Origin: JL08 sp965363755
GTDB lineage: Bacteria; Pseudomonadota; Alphaproteobacteria; Rhodobacterales; Rhodobacteraceae
DNA length: 25,005 nt
NCBI GenBank assembly: GCA_965363755.1
Contig: CBDTVL010000023.1
Coordinates: forward strand, 1 to 25,005
Direction of reading: 5' to 3'
In this document: positions 1 through 8,562 of the stretch, in pieces
How positions within the stretch are numbered: the stretch's first letter is position 1
How the letters are laid out: every line of letters begins with the position of its first letter
Made by a program: the position numbers and the translations under genes
The notes under the pieces: generated by a model
What the model was told of the DNA's origin: nothing
What the model saw: the letters and a program-made list of their open reading frames with translations, nothing else
Databases searched by the model: none

Positions 1-99
1 AAGCTTGGGAAGCTGCCGTGATACCTTTTCACCATACCCGCCTCAACGTTAGCGAGATAGGGTTATGGCTGAGCCAGGTCAAGGCTCTCTTGCCGGCTT

Positions 100-960
100 T
101 CACGCCTGTGGGACAGAAGCCTGATAGAATATGATTTCTGCCGGTATTTCTATGCCCTGTCCGGTGTCAAAGGGCGCAAATGCCTTGGCGATCCCTGCCT
201 GCACCGCCAGACGTTCGTCCTCGCCGCCGCTGAAATGCGTCAGTGTAGTGTTGGCGGCACCAATGCGGGTAGCCAGTTCTGCGACGTCTTCAAGGGTTCC
301 TGGCGGGGTCAGCGGCACAACTTCAACCTCTGCGCGGATCTCGGTCAGACCAGCGTCTGACAGCATGGAACAGATCCGGTCAATGTCGCGAAACGCGAAA
401 GGCCCCGGCGCATCAGGGTCCGATTTTGGTGGCGCCCCCAAAATCGCACGTGCAGCCTGTGCGGGAAGAGAAAACCACGGGTTGGCCGGGATTTGACCCC
501 AGCAAACAAAGGTCATCCGCGCGCCCGGTTTCAGAGCGGCACCTATGTTACGGAAGGCTGCGGTTGAATCAGCAAAGAACATCACACCAAAACGCGAGAT
601 CATGTCGTCGAAACGCGCGGGCTCAAAGGAATGGACGGCAGCGTCCGCCAGGCAAAACTCTACATTATCAATATCTTCAGAGCGTACCTTCGCGTGATTT
701 AACATTGAACTCGAAATGTCGACCCCCAGTACGCACCCCTCAGGTCCGACAACCCCTGCCGCACGGATGCTGCTTAGGCCGGTCCCCGATCCAATGTCCA
801 GAACCTGATGACCGGGTTGCAGCTCGGCCCGCGCGAGCAATCGCTCCAGCAGCGGTTGCAATTGCTGATCCATCGCGGATTGGCAGGATACCCAGCTGGG
901 GCCGGCCTCGGACGACCAGAATTTGGCCTGATCGGCGTTGGCTGAATGAATGTTGGTCAT
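100..960 (-). CDS. class I SAM-dependent methyltransferase
   Basis: This 286-residue protein probably transfers a methyl group from S-adenosylmethionine to an unidentified substrate. The SAM-binding motif I reads DIGSGTG (residues 55-61), with an acidic residue ending the second strand (GVD) as expected for ribose binding. SRFGVMFFAD (122-131) and LKPG (143-146) match later conserved positions of UbiE-like methyltransferases. I chose the ATG at 960 because AAGGGGG lies about six bases upstream. A GTG at 987, nine codons earlier in frame, overlaps the stop of the upstream RACo-like gene as GTGA and is an alternative start. Either way the gene is the second of a two-gene operon and is probably translationally coupled. 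Pairing with a corrinoid activator suggests one-carbon metabolism, but the substrate cannot be read from the sequence. Family assignment is firm; specific function is unknown. Confidence 0.85.
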   Translation of the reverse strand: MTNIHSANADQAKFWSSEAGPSWVSCQSAMDQQLQPLLERLLARAELQPGHQVLDIGSGTGLSSIRAAGVVGPEGCVLGVDISSSMLNHAKVRSEDIDNVEFCLADAAVHSFEPARFDDMISRFGVMFFADSTAAFRNIGAALKPGARMTFVCWGQIPANPWFSLPAQAARAILGAPPKSDPDAPGPFAFRDIDRICSMLSDAGLTEIRAEVEVVPLTPPGTLEDVAELATRIGAANTTLTHFSGGEDERLAVQAGIAKAFAPFDTGQGIEIPAEIIFYQASVPQA

Positions 961-983
961 GCGGGCCCCCTTGTTTTGTGCGA

Positions 984-3029
984 TCACGGCGTCCTGCGGC
1001 GGCGCCTGCGGCCATTCCCGTCCGTCTTACCCCCACCGCCGGTGTTGAAGGTGGCCGTGGGCAGAGTCACAATCGAATTCAGGATAGGGAAGGGTTCGAC
1101 CGAATTGGGGATGGCAGAGGCATTCACAAAATGCTCCTGAAAGCGCGGTTCGATGGCGGTTTCGATCTTGTGGATGGCGCGCACGGTGGCTTCGATTTCG
1201 GCGCGGGCTTCTGTGTTCAACAGCGCGATACGGGCGCCGGTGCCTGCGGCGTTGCCCGCAGACGTGACTTTGTCCAGTGGCGCATCGGGGATCATACCAA
1301 GCACCATCGCGTGTTTGGGTGAGATATGCGCGCCAAAAGCCCCGGCAAGCACGATACGATCGACTGAATCGACGCCGAACTTGTCCATCAGCAGCCGTGC
1401 CCCTGAATACAACGCGGCCTTGGCCATCTGTATCTCGCGGATGTCGCGGTTGGTTACCGTGATGCGCGGCCCGCCCATATCTGAGGCATCATAGACCAGA
1501 TAGGAATAGGTCCGCCCGTCTAGAAAACAGCGGCTTGTACCGGTTTGTCCCGGCGCACCGATCAGGCCCGGCGCATCAACAATTCCGGCCATCCGCATTT
1601 CGGCCACCATTTCGATGATGCCCGAGCCACAGATACCGGTCACGCCGGTTGTTGCGATCACCTTGTCAAAGCCGTCTTCGTCTGACCAGATCTCTGATCC
1701 GATTACCCGAAAGCGGGGTTCTTTGGTGATCGGGTCGATTTCCACTCGCTCGATGGCGCCCGGGGCTGCGCGCTGGCCAGAGCTGATCTGAGCGCCTTCA
1801 AATGCCGGCCCGGTGGGCGAAGAGCAGGCAAGTACTTTTTCCGTGTTGCCGAGCAGAATCTCGGCGTTGGTGCCAACATCAACCACCAAGACAAGGTCTT
1901 TCGATTTATCCGGCGCCTCGGAAAGCGCCACCGCCGCCGCGTCTGCGCCAACGTGTCCGGCGATGCACGGCAGGAAGTAGACTCGCGCCGAAGGATGAAT
2001 GCTCAGGTCCAGATCATCCGCGCGCAGGCGCAAAGAATTGGACGTGGTCAGCGCAAACGGCGCTTGTCCAAGCTCAAATGGATCAATGCCAAGAAACAGA
2101 TGGTGCATGACCGGATTGCAAACAAACACCGCATCCACGATCAGCGCCTTGTCAATCTCGGCTTCTGCCGCGACCTGAGTGAACAGCGCGTTCATCCCCT
2201 CGCGCACGGCGGTGGTCATTTCCTGAGCCCCTTGCGGGTTCATCATCGAATAAGACACCCGGCTCATCAGATCTTCGCCAAAGCGGATTTGAGGATTCAT
2301 GATGCCGGACGAGGCCACAACCTCACCGGTCTGCAAATCACACAGATGCGCTGCGATAGTGGTCGATCCGAGATCGACCGCCAGCCCATAGACCGTGCCT
2401 TCGTAGTATCCGGGCCAGATATGCATGATGCGCGGTGCATTTTCGTGATCACCAAGATGAATAGCGCAGGTGACCTTCCATTGACCTTTGCGCAGGATCG
2501 GTTGCATCACCTGCAGAATGTGCAAATCAGCGTGGATGTTCGTCAAGTCCCACTGGTCGAGCAGCGCGCCTGTTAGGCGTTCGAGGTCCCCCGAAGGGTC
2601 GTGCATGTCCGGCTCCGCGACCTCGACATAAAACAGCTTGGTCGAGGGGTTCATGGTGATCTGGCGCGCCTCAGCCCGTTTGCGCACCACCTGCTTGTGA
2701 ACCTGACTTTCAGGCGGCACATCAATCACGACGTCGCCCTGAACGGTCGCCTGACAGCCCAGCCGGCGCCCATCGATCAACCCACGTTTGTCCTTGTATC
2801 GCTGCTCTACTGAATTCCAGTCGGATAGTGCGCCATCCTCGACCGTGACACCATGTTTGGAGAATTCGCCGTAGCTGGGCGTTATCTGGCACTTCGAACA
2901 GATACCGCGACCGCCGCAAACCGAGTCGAGATCGACGCCAAGCTGGCGCGCTGCTGTCAGGATCGGTGTGCCGGTTGGGAAATGGCCGCGTTTGCCGGAC
3001 GGCGTGAATATCACCAGAGGGTCACTCAT
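984..3029 (-). CDS. RACo-like corrinoid activation protein (2Fe-2S plus ASKHA ATPase)
   Basis: This 681-residue protein resembles reductive activators of corrinoid proteins, which use ATP to reduce inactive Co(II) corrinoid in methyltransferases back to Co(I). The N-terminus is a plant-type 2Fe-2S domain with cysteines 38, 44, 47 and 92 (CX5CX2CX44C). A linker (about 105-210) is followed by an ASKHA ATPase module with phosphate-binding loops AVDLGSTT (217-224) and VVDVGTNAEILLG (382-394), and the late motif LAGAFGAHI (561-569). The C-terminus ends in a Gly/Asn linker and six consecutive arginines (674-679). It is the first gene of a leftward operon with the methyltransferase, whose start region overlaps this stop codon. 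No corrinoid protein or corrinoid methyltransferase is present in the window, so the partner must be encoded elsewhere. An AAGGA lies about 12 bases before the ATG. The family is clear; the physiological partner is inferred. Confidence 0.9.
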   Translation of the reverse strand: MSDPLVIFTPSGKRGHFPTGTPILTAARQLGVDLDSVCGGRGICSKCQITPSYGEFSKHGVTVEDGALSDWNSVEQRYKDKRGLIDGRRLGCQATVQGDVVIDVPPESQVHKQVVRKRAEARQITMNPSTKLFYVEVAEPDMHDPSGDLERLTGALLDQWDLTNIHADLHILQVMQPILRKGQWKVTCAIHLGDHENAPRIMHIWPGYYEGTVYGLAVDLGSTTIAAHLCDLQTGEVVASSGIMNPQIRFGEDLMSRVSYSMMNPQGAQEMTTAVREGMNALFTQVAAEAEIDKALIVDAVFVCNPVMHHLFLGIDPFELGQAPFALTTSNSLRLRADDLDLSIHPSARVYFLPCIAGHVGADAAAVALSEAPDKSKDLVLVVDVGTNAEILLGNTEKVLACSSPTGPAFEGAQISSGQRAAPGAIERVEIDPITKEPRFRVIGSEIWSDEDGFDKVIATTGVTGICGSGIIEMVAEMRMAGIVDAPGLIGAPGQTGTSRCFLDGRTYSYLVYDASDMGGPRITVTNRDIREIQMAKAALYSGARLLMDKFGVDSVDRIVLAGAFGAHISPKHAMVLGMIPDAPLDKVTSAGNAAGTGARIALLNTEARAEIEATVRAIHKIETAIEPRFQEHFVNASAIPNSVEPFPILNSIVTLPTATFNTGGGGKTDGNGRRRRRRTP

Positions 3030-3382
3030 CTAAGGTCGTATCCTTTTGCGTGGTTTGAAGCGACCATAAGGTCCCGGGCGGTGAGGGAAAGGCGGCATGC
3101 GGCAAAAACAGGCTTGGCCGCGTCATTTTTAGTGCAATCGGTCGCCATCTGCTTGGATGCATTCGGCGCAAGTGGGTTTGCGATGTAGTCGCTGCCGTTC
3201 GTTTGTGTCAGCACGCGAAAACCGGGACTTGGCCTTGTAGATCAACGGTCCGGGGTCGGATAGGGCGTATACCTTGCGGTTGCGGCAACAGCGTGCCGCG
3301 AGATATGCACTTGCCCCCTTTTACGGCAGCGCAATCCATGTCATAGGGTGGCCGCCAAACGAGCTATCCATGGAGAGTTGAT
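3030..3382. other. divergent intergenic region between RACo-like gene and guaB
   Basis: This 353-base gap separates two divergently transcribed genes and must hold promoters for both. I found no convincing -35/-10 pair, riboswitch or tRNA. A minus-strand 62-codon frame (3026-3214) ends in an ATGA overlap with the RACo-like start, but its composition does not look protein-like. A GGTCG (3034-3038) and CGACC (3061-3065) pair could form a weak hairpin in the RACo leader. The GGAGAG at 3372-3377 is a good ribosome-binding site for guaB. Confidence 0.5.
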
Positions 3383-4834
3383 ATGGAGATTCGCGAGGCC
3401 TTCACCTTTGATGATGTTTTGCTGGTGCCGGCGGCATCTTCGGTTCTGCCGTCTCAGGCAGATACCAGAACCCGCGTGACCCAATCGATTGCCATGAATA
3501 TTCCGTTGCTGAGCAGTGCCATGGATACGGTGACCGAGGCCCGAATGGCGATCGCAATGGCACAGGCGGGCGGGATTGGCGTTGTGCACAGGAATCTGGA
3601 CATTGAACAGCAGGCCCGCGAGGTCCGCCGTGTGAAGCGGTTCGAATCCGGGATCGTTTACAATCCAATCACGTTGCAGGCCAATCAGACCCTCGCAGAT
3701 GCAAAAGCCCTGCAGGAACGCTACCGCGTCACCGGATTTCCGGTTGTCGATGGGGCAGGGCGTGTTGTTGGTATTGTGACCAACCGCGACATGAGATTTG
3801 CCAGCGACGACAAGACGCCGGTTAGTGTCATGATGACCACTGACAATCTGGCCATGCTGCGCGAACCCGCTGATCGTGATGAGGCGATCAGCCTGATGAA
3901 GGCCCGTCGGATCGAGAAATTGCTGATCACCGATGCCAAAGGCAAACTGACCGGTCTCTTGACGCTCAAAGACACCGAACAGGCGGTGCTGAACCCAACC
4001 GCCTGCAAAGACGCGCTTGGGCGGTTGCGGGTCGCGGCGGCCAGTACAGTCGGTGATGCAGGTTTTGAGCGGGCGCAGGCGCTGGTGGACGCGGGTGTGG
4101 ATATGATCGTGATTGACACCGCCCATGGCCATTCTGACGGAGTCTCGCGGGCGGTTGAGCGGGCCAAGATGCTGTCCAATGAGGTGCAGGTGGTTGCCGG
4201 AAATGTCGCCACGGGCGAGGCGACTCGTGCTTTGATTGGCGCTGGCGCTGATGCAATCAAGGTTGGCATTGGCCCTGGATCTATTTGCACGACACGTATG
4301 GTTGCAGGGGTGGGCGTTCCGCAACTGACCGCGATCATGGATTGTGCCGCTGCCGCCGGGGATGTCCCGGTAATTGCCGATGGCGGTATCAAGTACTCTG
4401 GGGATTTTGCCAAGGCCATCGCAGCCGGCGCGTCCTGCGCCATGGTCGGTTCGATGATTGCCGGGACTGACGAAAGTCCAGGAGAAGTCATTCTATATCA
4501 AGGCCGTAGCTTCAAAGGTTATCGCGGAATGGGGTCTCTGGGTGCGATGGCGCGGGGCTCTGCTGACCGGTACTTTCAAGCGGATGCAGCCAGCGACAAG
4601 CTGGTGCCGGAAGGGATCGAAGGTCAGGTGCCCTATCAGGGCAGTGCCGGTGCGGTCATCCACCAGTTGGTTGGGGGCCTGCGCGCTGCCATGGGATATA
4701 CCGGCTGCGCCACCGTAGAGGACATGCGCAAAAGCTGCACGTTTGTGAAAATTACCGGCTCGGGGCTGCGCGAGAGCCATGTGCACGATGTTCAGATCAC
4801 CCGCGAAAGCCCCAATTATCGAGTCACATCTTGA
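3383..4834 (+). CDS. guaB: inosine-5'-monophosphate dehydrogenase
   Basis: GuaB oxidises IMP to XMP with NAD+, the rate-limiting step of GMP synthesis in the cytosol. The 483-residue product has the normal bacterial length. A TIM-barrel domain is interrupted by a pair of CBS domains (about 93-200). The catalytic loop reads GPGSICTTR, with the nucleophilic cysteine at 302. VIADGGIKYSGD (330-341) forms the IMP phosphate and ribose site. GYRGMGSLGAM (379-389) follows, and the DRYF motif provides the Arg396-Tyr397 catalytic dyad. The C-terminal SHVHDVQITRESPNY is typical. The ATG follows GGAGAG at five bases. The rRNA methyltransferase gene begins 46 bases downstream on the same strand, so the two are probably cotranscribed. 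All key residues are present and nothing looks unusual. Confidence 0.98.
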   Translation: MEIREAFTFDDVLLVPAASSVLPSQADTRTRVTQSIAMNIPLLSSAMDTVTEARMAIAMAQAGGIGVVHRNLDIEQQAREVRRVKRFESGIVYNPITLQANQTLADAKALQERYRVTGFPVVDGAGRVVGIVTNRDMRFASDDKTPVSVMMTTDNLAMLREPADRDEAISLMKARRIEKLLITDAKGKLTGLLTLKDTEQAVLNPTACKDALGRLRVAAASTVGDAGFERAQALVDAGVDMIVIDTAHGHSDGVSRAVERAKMLSNEVQVVAGNVATGEATRALIGAGADAIKVGIGPGSICTTRMVAGVGVPQLTAIMDCAAAAGDVPVIADGGIKYSGDFAKAIAAGASCAMVGSMIAGTDESPGEVILYQGRSFKGYRGMGSLGAMARGSADRYFQADAASDKLVPEGIEGQVPYQGSAGAVIHQLVGGLRAAMGYTGCATVEDMRKSCTFVKITGSGLRESHVHDVQITRESPNYRVTS

Positions 4835-4880
4835 TTTATTTCATCTCTCTACGTGTTTTTCCTAATGTGGAGTCGGTGTT

Positions 4881-6047
4881 ATGACGCCAGCCGCACGTGT
4901 GGCTGCAGCCGCCGACATTCTGGACACGATACTTGACGGTTCTGCGGCCGAGCAGGCTCTTACCGGGTGGGCCCGGCGCAGCAGATTTGCCGGGTCAAAG
5001 GACCGCGCGGCGATCCGTGATCACGTGTTTGATGCGTTGCGGTGCAAATTGTCGTTTGCGGCATTGGGCGGCGCCATGACAGGGCGGGGTTTGATGTTGG
5101 GACAGATCCGCACGGCAGGAGATGATCCGGCGGCGCTCTTTAGCGGCGAAGGCTATGGCGCAGCAGTACTTACTGACGCTGAACTGGCCGCAGGGTCTCC
5201 GCCTCATTCAGACGCCGAGCGCCTGAACCTGCCGGACTGGTTGGTGCCACAGTTTCGCGCGTCTTTGGGAGCACAGGCGGACGCGGCGGCCAAATTGCTG
5301 ACCGAACGTGCGCCTGTGATGGTTCGGGTGAACATGCACGAGGGAGATGTTGAGCAGGCGATGACGTCTCTGGCCGATGACGGTATCACTGCTGTCCCAC
5401 ATGGATTGGCCAAAACTGCCCTGATCGTCACTGACGGTGCCCGTCGTGTCCGCCTTTCAACTGCGTTTGAAACTGGTCTGGTTGAGTTGCAGGATGGTGC
5501 CAGTCAGGCCGTGGTTGAGGCGCTGCCGCTCAGGAACGGTCAAATTGTTCTTGATTATTGTGCAGGTGGCGGCGGCAAGACGCTGGCGATTGCGGCGCAG
5601 GCTGAGGTTTCATTGTTCGCTTACGACGCAAATCCCGCGCGTATGCAGGATTTACCGCTGCGGGCAGCGCGGGCCAAGGCACATGTGCGGGTTTTGCAGG
5701 CAGATGAGTTGGAACGCCACGGACCTTACGATCTTGTGTTGTGTGATGTGCCGTGTTCCGGCAGCGGAGCTTGGCGTCGTTCTCCCGATGCAAAGTGGGG
5801 CCTGACAGCCGAAAACCTACATGAATTAAATGAGATACAGGACGAAGTTCTTGATTCCGCTGCCCGTCTTGTCGGTCCGGCAGGAACCTTGGCATATGCC
5901 ACATGCTCGGTGTTGGATGTTGAAAACAAAGACCGAATTGCAACGTTTTTGCAGCGTCATGCGGAGTGGTCCTGCACCTTCGAGCGGAGCTTTTCACTGG
6001 CTGATGGCGGAGACGGGTTTTACACGGCACACTTGACGCGGGTCTGA
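4881..6047 (+). CDS. rsmB: RsmB-type rRNA (cytosine-C5) methyltransferase
   Basis: This 388-residue enzyme belongs to the NOL1/NOP2/Sun family and most likely makes m5C967 in 16S rRNA using SAM. A NusB-like all-helical region occupies roughly the first 70 residues and the Rossmann methyltransferase domain the C-terminal half. Motif I is DYCAGGGGKT (225-234). Motif IV is DVPCSGSG (289-296), with the release cysteine at 292. Motif VI is ATCS (340-343), with the catalytic nucleophile Cys342. Escherichia coli RsmB is about 40 residues longer, so the connecting region is compact here. GGAG lies eight bases before the ATG. The family is certain. The exact target base is inferred, because alphaproteobacteria can carry more than one such paralogue. 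Confidence 0.88.
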   Translation: MTPAARVAAAADILDTILDGSAAEQALTGWARRSRFAGSKDRAAIRDHVFDALRCKLSFAALGGAMTGRGLMLGQIRTAGDDPAALFSGEGYGAAVLTDAELAAGSPPHSDAERLNLPDWLVPQFRASLGAQADAAAKLLTERAPVMVRVNMHEGDVEQAMTSLADDGITAVPHGLAKTALIVTDGARRVRLSTAFETGLVELQDGASQAVVEALPLRNGQIVLDYCAGGGGKTLAIAAQAEVSLFAYDANPARMQDLPLRAARAKAHVRVLQADELERHGPYDLVLCDVPCSGSGAWRRSPDAKWGLTAENLHELNEIQDEVLDSAARLVGPAGTLAYATCSVLDVENKDRIATFLQRHAEWSCTFERSFSLADGGDGFYTAHLTRV

Positions 6048-6088
6048 CAACCCGCCTTACTCAACTTAAACATGAAACTTCAAGGCGG

Positions 6089-6105
6089 TTAAGGTCGGGT
6101 TAACC
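6089..6105 (+). promoter_or_regulatory. candidate CtrA binding site upstream of cckA
   Basis: The sequence TTAAGGTCGGGTTAACC is an exact match to the alphaproteobacterial CtrA consensus TTAA-N7-TTAAC. It ends 13 bases before the ATG taken as the cckA start. A possible -10 (GGTAAT, 6115-6120) follows. CtrA acts downstream of CckA, so the site would close a feedback loop. The match is seen directly; binding is inferred. Confidence 0.55.
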
Positions 6106-6118
6106 GTTCTGGACGGTA

Positions 6119-8488
6119 ATGCGGGAGCACGAATCATTTTGGGAGTGGCGTGGCGTGTTGGACAATCCAGCAGCAAAGCAGATGATGCCAGGCGGTTCTA
6201 CCTTGCTCAGCCGACTGCAACGGTTGGCCGATCAGGCCGTTAGCCGGTGCAGCATTTTGTTTGCAACTGCTATTGTTGTTGTCGCTGCCGCAGTCTTCCT
6301 TGCGCCTCCAAACGCAGTTTTGCCCCTTTTGGGCGCGGGTGGGACGCTCGGGACAATCGCAGCGATCTTTCTGGGCCTCGCGTTTCACTATCGACGCACG
6401 CAAAAAGCTGCTTACCGGATATTGTCGGATTTCATCGCAAAAGATGCCTCGCCCAGCTTTGTAACGGATGAGGATGGTCTGATCCGATCCCGCAATGCTG
6501 CCGCCCGCACGCGTCTGGATGGATTGGACAGCGACACGTTGGCGGGCACGTTGCGGACTATTTTTGCCAACCCCAGTGCGGTTCTCTTCCGTCTTCAGTC
6601 CAAGGCAAAGGCTGTGGGGTCGGCGCAAGAGGATATCGCGACCCGCCGGGGGCACCACCGGCTTGCGGTTCATGAAATGGGCGAGGCGATGTTTCTGTGG
6701 CGGATAGAAGACATTGCGGAGCGTCCCCATACCGGACGCGGTGCTGACAGTCTGTCGATTCCGATGATCACGGTAAGTCGCACCGGCGCGATCTTGTTCA
6801 TGAACGAAGCGGCCCGACAACTGGCCGGGTCACGGGTGAAGGCATTGGACCGGCTGTTTACCGCACTCCCCATTCGCGCGGGTGAGGTGAATGAGGTCAG
6901 CACCGAAGCCGGCCCGAAACATGTTATCGTCTCTGAAGTTGAGGCCAGCGCCGGGCGGCGTGAGTTGTATCTGCTCCCGACTCCGGAGCAAGTCCAGGGC
7001 GAGGGCTGGGCCGTGTTTGAGGACCTGCCTGTTCCGCTTCTCAAGGTCGCCTCGGGTGGCGAGATTCTGATGGCCAATCGCGTGGCACTGCAACTCCTTG
7101 GCGCTGAAGTAGAAAAGGGCACTGTGCTTTCTGACGTGATGGAAGGGCTGGGGCGCTCGATCTCTGATTGGTTAAACGACGCGATAGAGGGGCGCTCGGC
7201 ATCCCATTCAGAATTCCTGCGGCTTACCCGACGCGACAAAGAGGTCTTTGTGCAGGTAACCCTCAATCGCGTCATTGAAGAAGGTGAGCCGGGGTTGATC
7301 GCTGTGCTAAGCGATGCAACTGAACTCAAGACGCTTGAGGCGCAGTTTGTTCAGAGCCAGAAGATGCAGGCCATCGGGCAACTCGCCGGAGGTGTCGCCC
7401 ATGATTTCAATAACTTGCTGACTGCCATTTCGGGTCATTGTGACCTGCTGCTGTTACGGCATGATCAGGGTGACCCGGATTACGGTGATCTTGTGCAAAT
7501 CCATCAGAATGCCAATCGCGCGGCGGCGCTTGTTGGACAGCTACTGGCGTTTTCGCGCAAGCAGACTCTGCGCCCCGAAGTTCTTGATATGCGGGACACC
7601 CTGTCTGACTTAACACACCTTCTCAATCGGCTGGTCGGCGAAAAAGTAACGTTGACGCTGTCTCATGACCCGGTACTTCAGTCAATTCGCGCTGACAAAC
7701 GACAACTCGAACAAGTGCTGATGAATTTGGTTGTGAATGCGCGGGATGCCATGCCCTCGGGCGGCGAAATCCGCATCGAAACCGAAACCGCATATCTGAA
7801 TGAACCGCTGGAACGGGACCGCGCGCTGGTGCCGGCGGGGGCATATGTGACGGTAAAAGTATCAGATGAGGGTGTTGGAATTCCGTCAGATAAGTTGCAA
7901 AAGGTGTTCGAGCCATTTTTTACCACAAAACGGACCGGCGAAGGCACCGGACTGGGGCTATCGACAGCTTATGGCATAGTGAAACAAACCGGCGGATACA
8001 TCTTTGTTGACTCGATTATAGGCAGCGGCACCAGTTTCACCCTGTATTTCCCGGTCTATGAAAAGGTTGAAGAGACGCCCGCTCCGAATGTAGAAAAACC
8101 CCAGAGCGCGCAGCCCAAACATGGCGAAGGAGTCATTCTGCTGGTCGAAGACGAGGCGCCGGTCCGCGCCTTTGCTTCACGCGCGCTGCGCTTGCGAGGT
8201 TATACGGTACTGGAAGCGGAATCGGCTGAGGTTGCACTCAAGACGCTCGAGGATCCGGGCATCGTTGTAGATGTGTTTGTCACGGATGTTGTTATGCCGG
8301 GCATGGACGGGCCGAGTTGGGTACGTGAAGCCCTGAAAGAACGGCCTGATGTTCGGGTGGTTTTTGTCTCTGGCTATGCCGAGGATTCTTTTGGCGATAA
8401 CCAGACCAAAATTCCCAATTCGGTGTTTTTGCCCAAGCCGTTTTCGTTAAGCGACCTGACAGAAACTGTACATCAACAACTGCACTAA
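6119..8488 (+). CDS. cckA: CckA-type hybrid histidine kinase
   Basis: CckA is the membrane hybrid kinase that feeds phosphate through ChpT to the response regulator CtrA. In Rhodobacteraceae this pathway controls motility and gene transfer agent functions. The 789-residue product has two membrane helices (about 45-62 and 68-89) and PAS-like sensor segments (about 100-400). The H-box is GGVAHDFNN with His428. The ATPase has an N-box NLVVNARDAM (536-545), G1 DEGVGI (583-588) and G2 GEGTGLGLS (607-615). A C-terminal receiver domain carries the acidic pair Glu677/Asp678, phosphoacceptor Asp723 and Lys773. The start is uncertain. The ATG at 6119 has a weak ribosome-binding site, whereas an in-frame GTG at 6155 lies nine bases after GGGAG. 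A CtrA-type site lies just upstream. The assignment rests on domain order and the HDFNN H-box. Confidence 0.92.
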   Translation: MREHESFWEWRGVLDNPAAKQMMPGGSTLLSRLQRLADQAVSRCSILFATAIVVVAAAVFLAPPNAVLPLLGAGGTLGTIAAIFLGLAFHYRRTQKAAYRILSDFIAKDASPSFVTDEDGLIRSRNAAARTRLDGLDSDTLAGTLRTIFANPSAVLFRLQSKAKAVGSAQEDIATRRGHHRLAVHEMGEAMFLWRIEDIAERPHTGRGADSLSIPMITVSRTGAILFMNEAARQLAGSRVKALDRLFTALPIRAGEVNEVSTEAGPKHVIVSEVEASAGRRELYLLPTPEQVQGEGWAVFEDLPVPLLKVASGGEILMANRVALQLLGAEVEKGTVLSDVMEGLGRSISDWLNDAIEGRSASHSEFLRLTRRDKEVFVQVTLNRVIEEGEPGLIAVLSDATELKTLEAQFVQSQKMQAIGQLAGGVAHDFNNLLTAISGHCDLLLLRHDQGDPDYGDLVQIHQNANRAAALVGQLLAFSRKQTLRPEVLDMRDTLSDLTHLLNRLVGEKVTLTLSHDPVLQSIRADKRQLEQVLMNLVVNARDAMPSGGEIRIETETAYLNEPLERDRALVPAGAYVTVKVSDEGVGIPSDKLQKVFEPFFTTKRTGEGTGLGLSTAYGIVKQTGGYIFVDSIIGSGTSFTLYFPVYEKVEETPAPNVEKPQSAQPKHGEGVILLVEDEAPVRAFASRALRLRGYTVLEAESAEVALKTLEDPGIVVDVFVTDVVMPGMDGPSWVREALKERPDVRVVFVSGYAEDSFGDNQTKIPNSVFLPKPFSLSDLTETVHQQLH

Positions 8489-8506
8489 GGCCAACCGACG
8501 CTGTCA

Positions 8507-8532
8507 ATGCCGTCCGGCATCGCCCGCGATGC
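8507..8532. terminator. overlapping small hairpins between convergent genes
   Basis: Between the ends of cckA (plus) and the sulfotransferase-like gene (minus) lie two overlapping inverted repeats: ATGCCG/CGGCAT (8507-8520) and GCATCG-CCCG-CGATGC (8517-8532). They are mutually exclusive and have no T-run, so termination is only possible, not demonstrated. Confidence 0.3.
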
Positions 8533-8562
8533 GCCATGGTCAGGCGTGACGAACGTTTGCGG

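Noticed and set aside
71..87. GAGCC/GGCTC hairpin downstream of the methyltransferase as a terminator
   Set aside because: Only five pairs and no T-run on the minus strand.
426..1322. Plus-strand open frame of 298 codons across the methyltransferase and RACo-like 3' end
   Set aside because: It is antisense to two genes with clear motifs; the translation is rich in Arg and Pro with no domain, typical of high-GC shadow frames.
3026..3214. 62-codon minus-strand frame whose stop overlaps the RACo-like ATG as ATGA
   Set aside because: The overlap is suggestive, but the sequence has no protein-like pattern and no good ribosome-binding site; chance overlap is likely.
3341..4324. Minus-strand open frame of 327 codons within guaB
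   Set aside because: Antisense to intact IMP dehydrogenase; low-complexity His/Arg/Asn composition and no motif.
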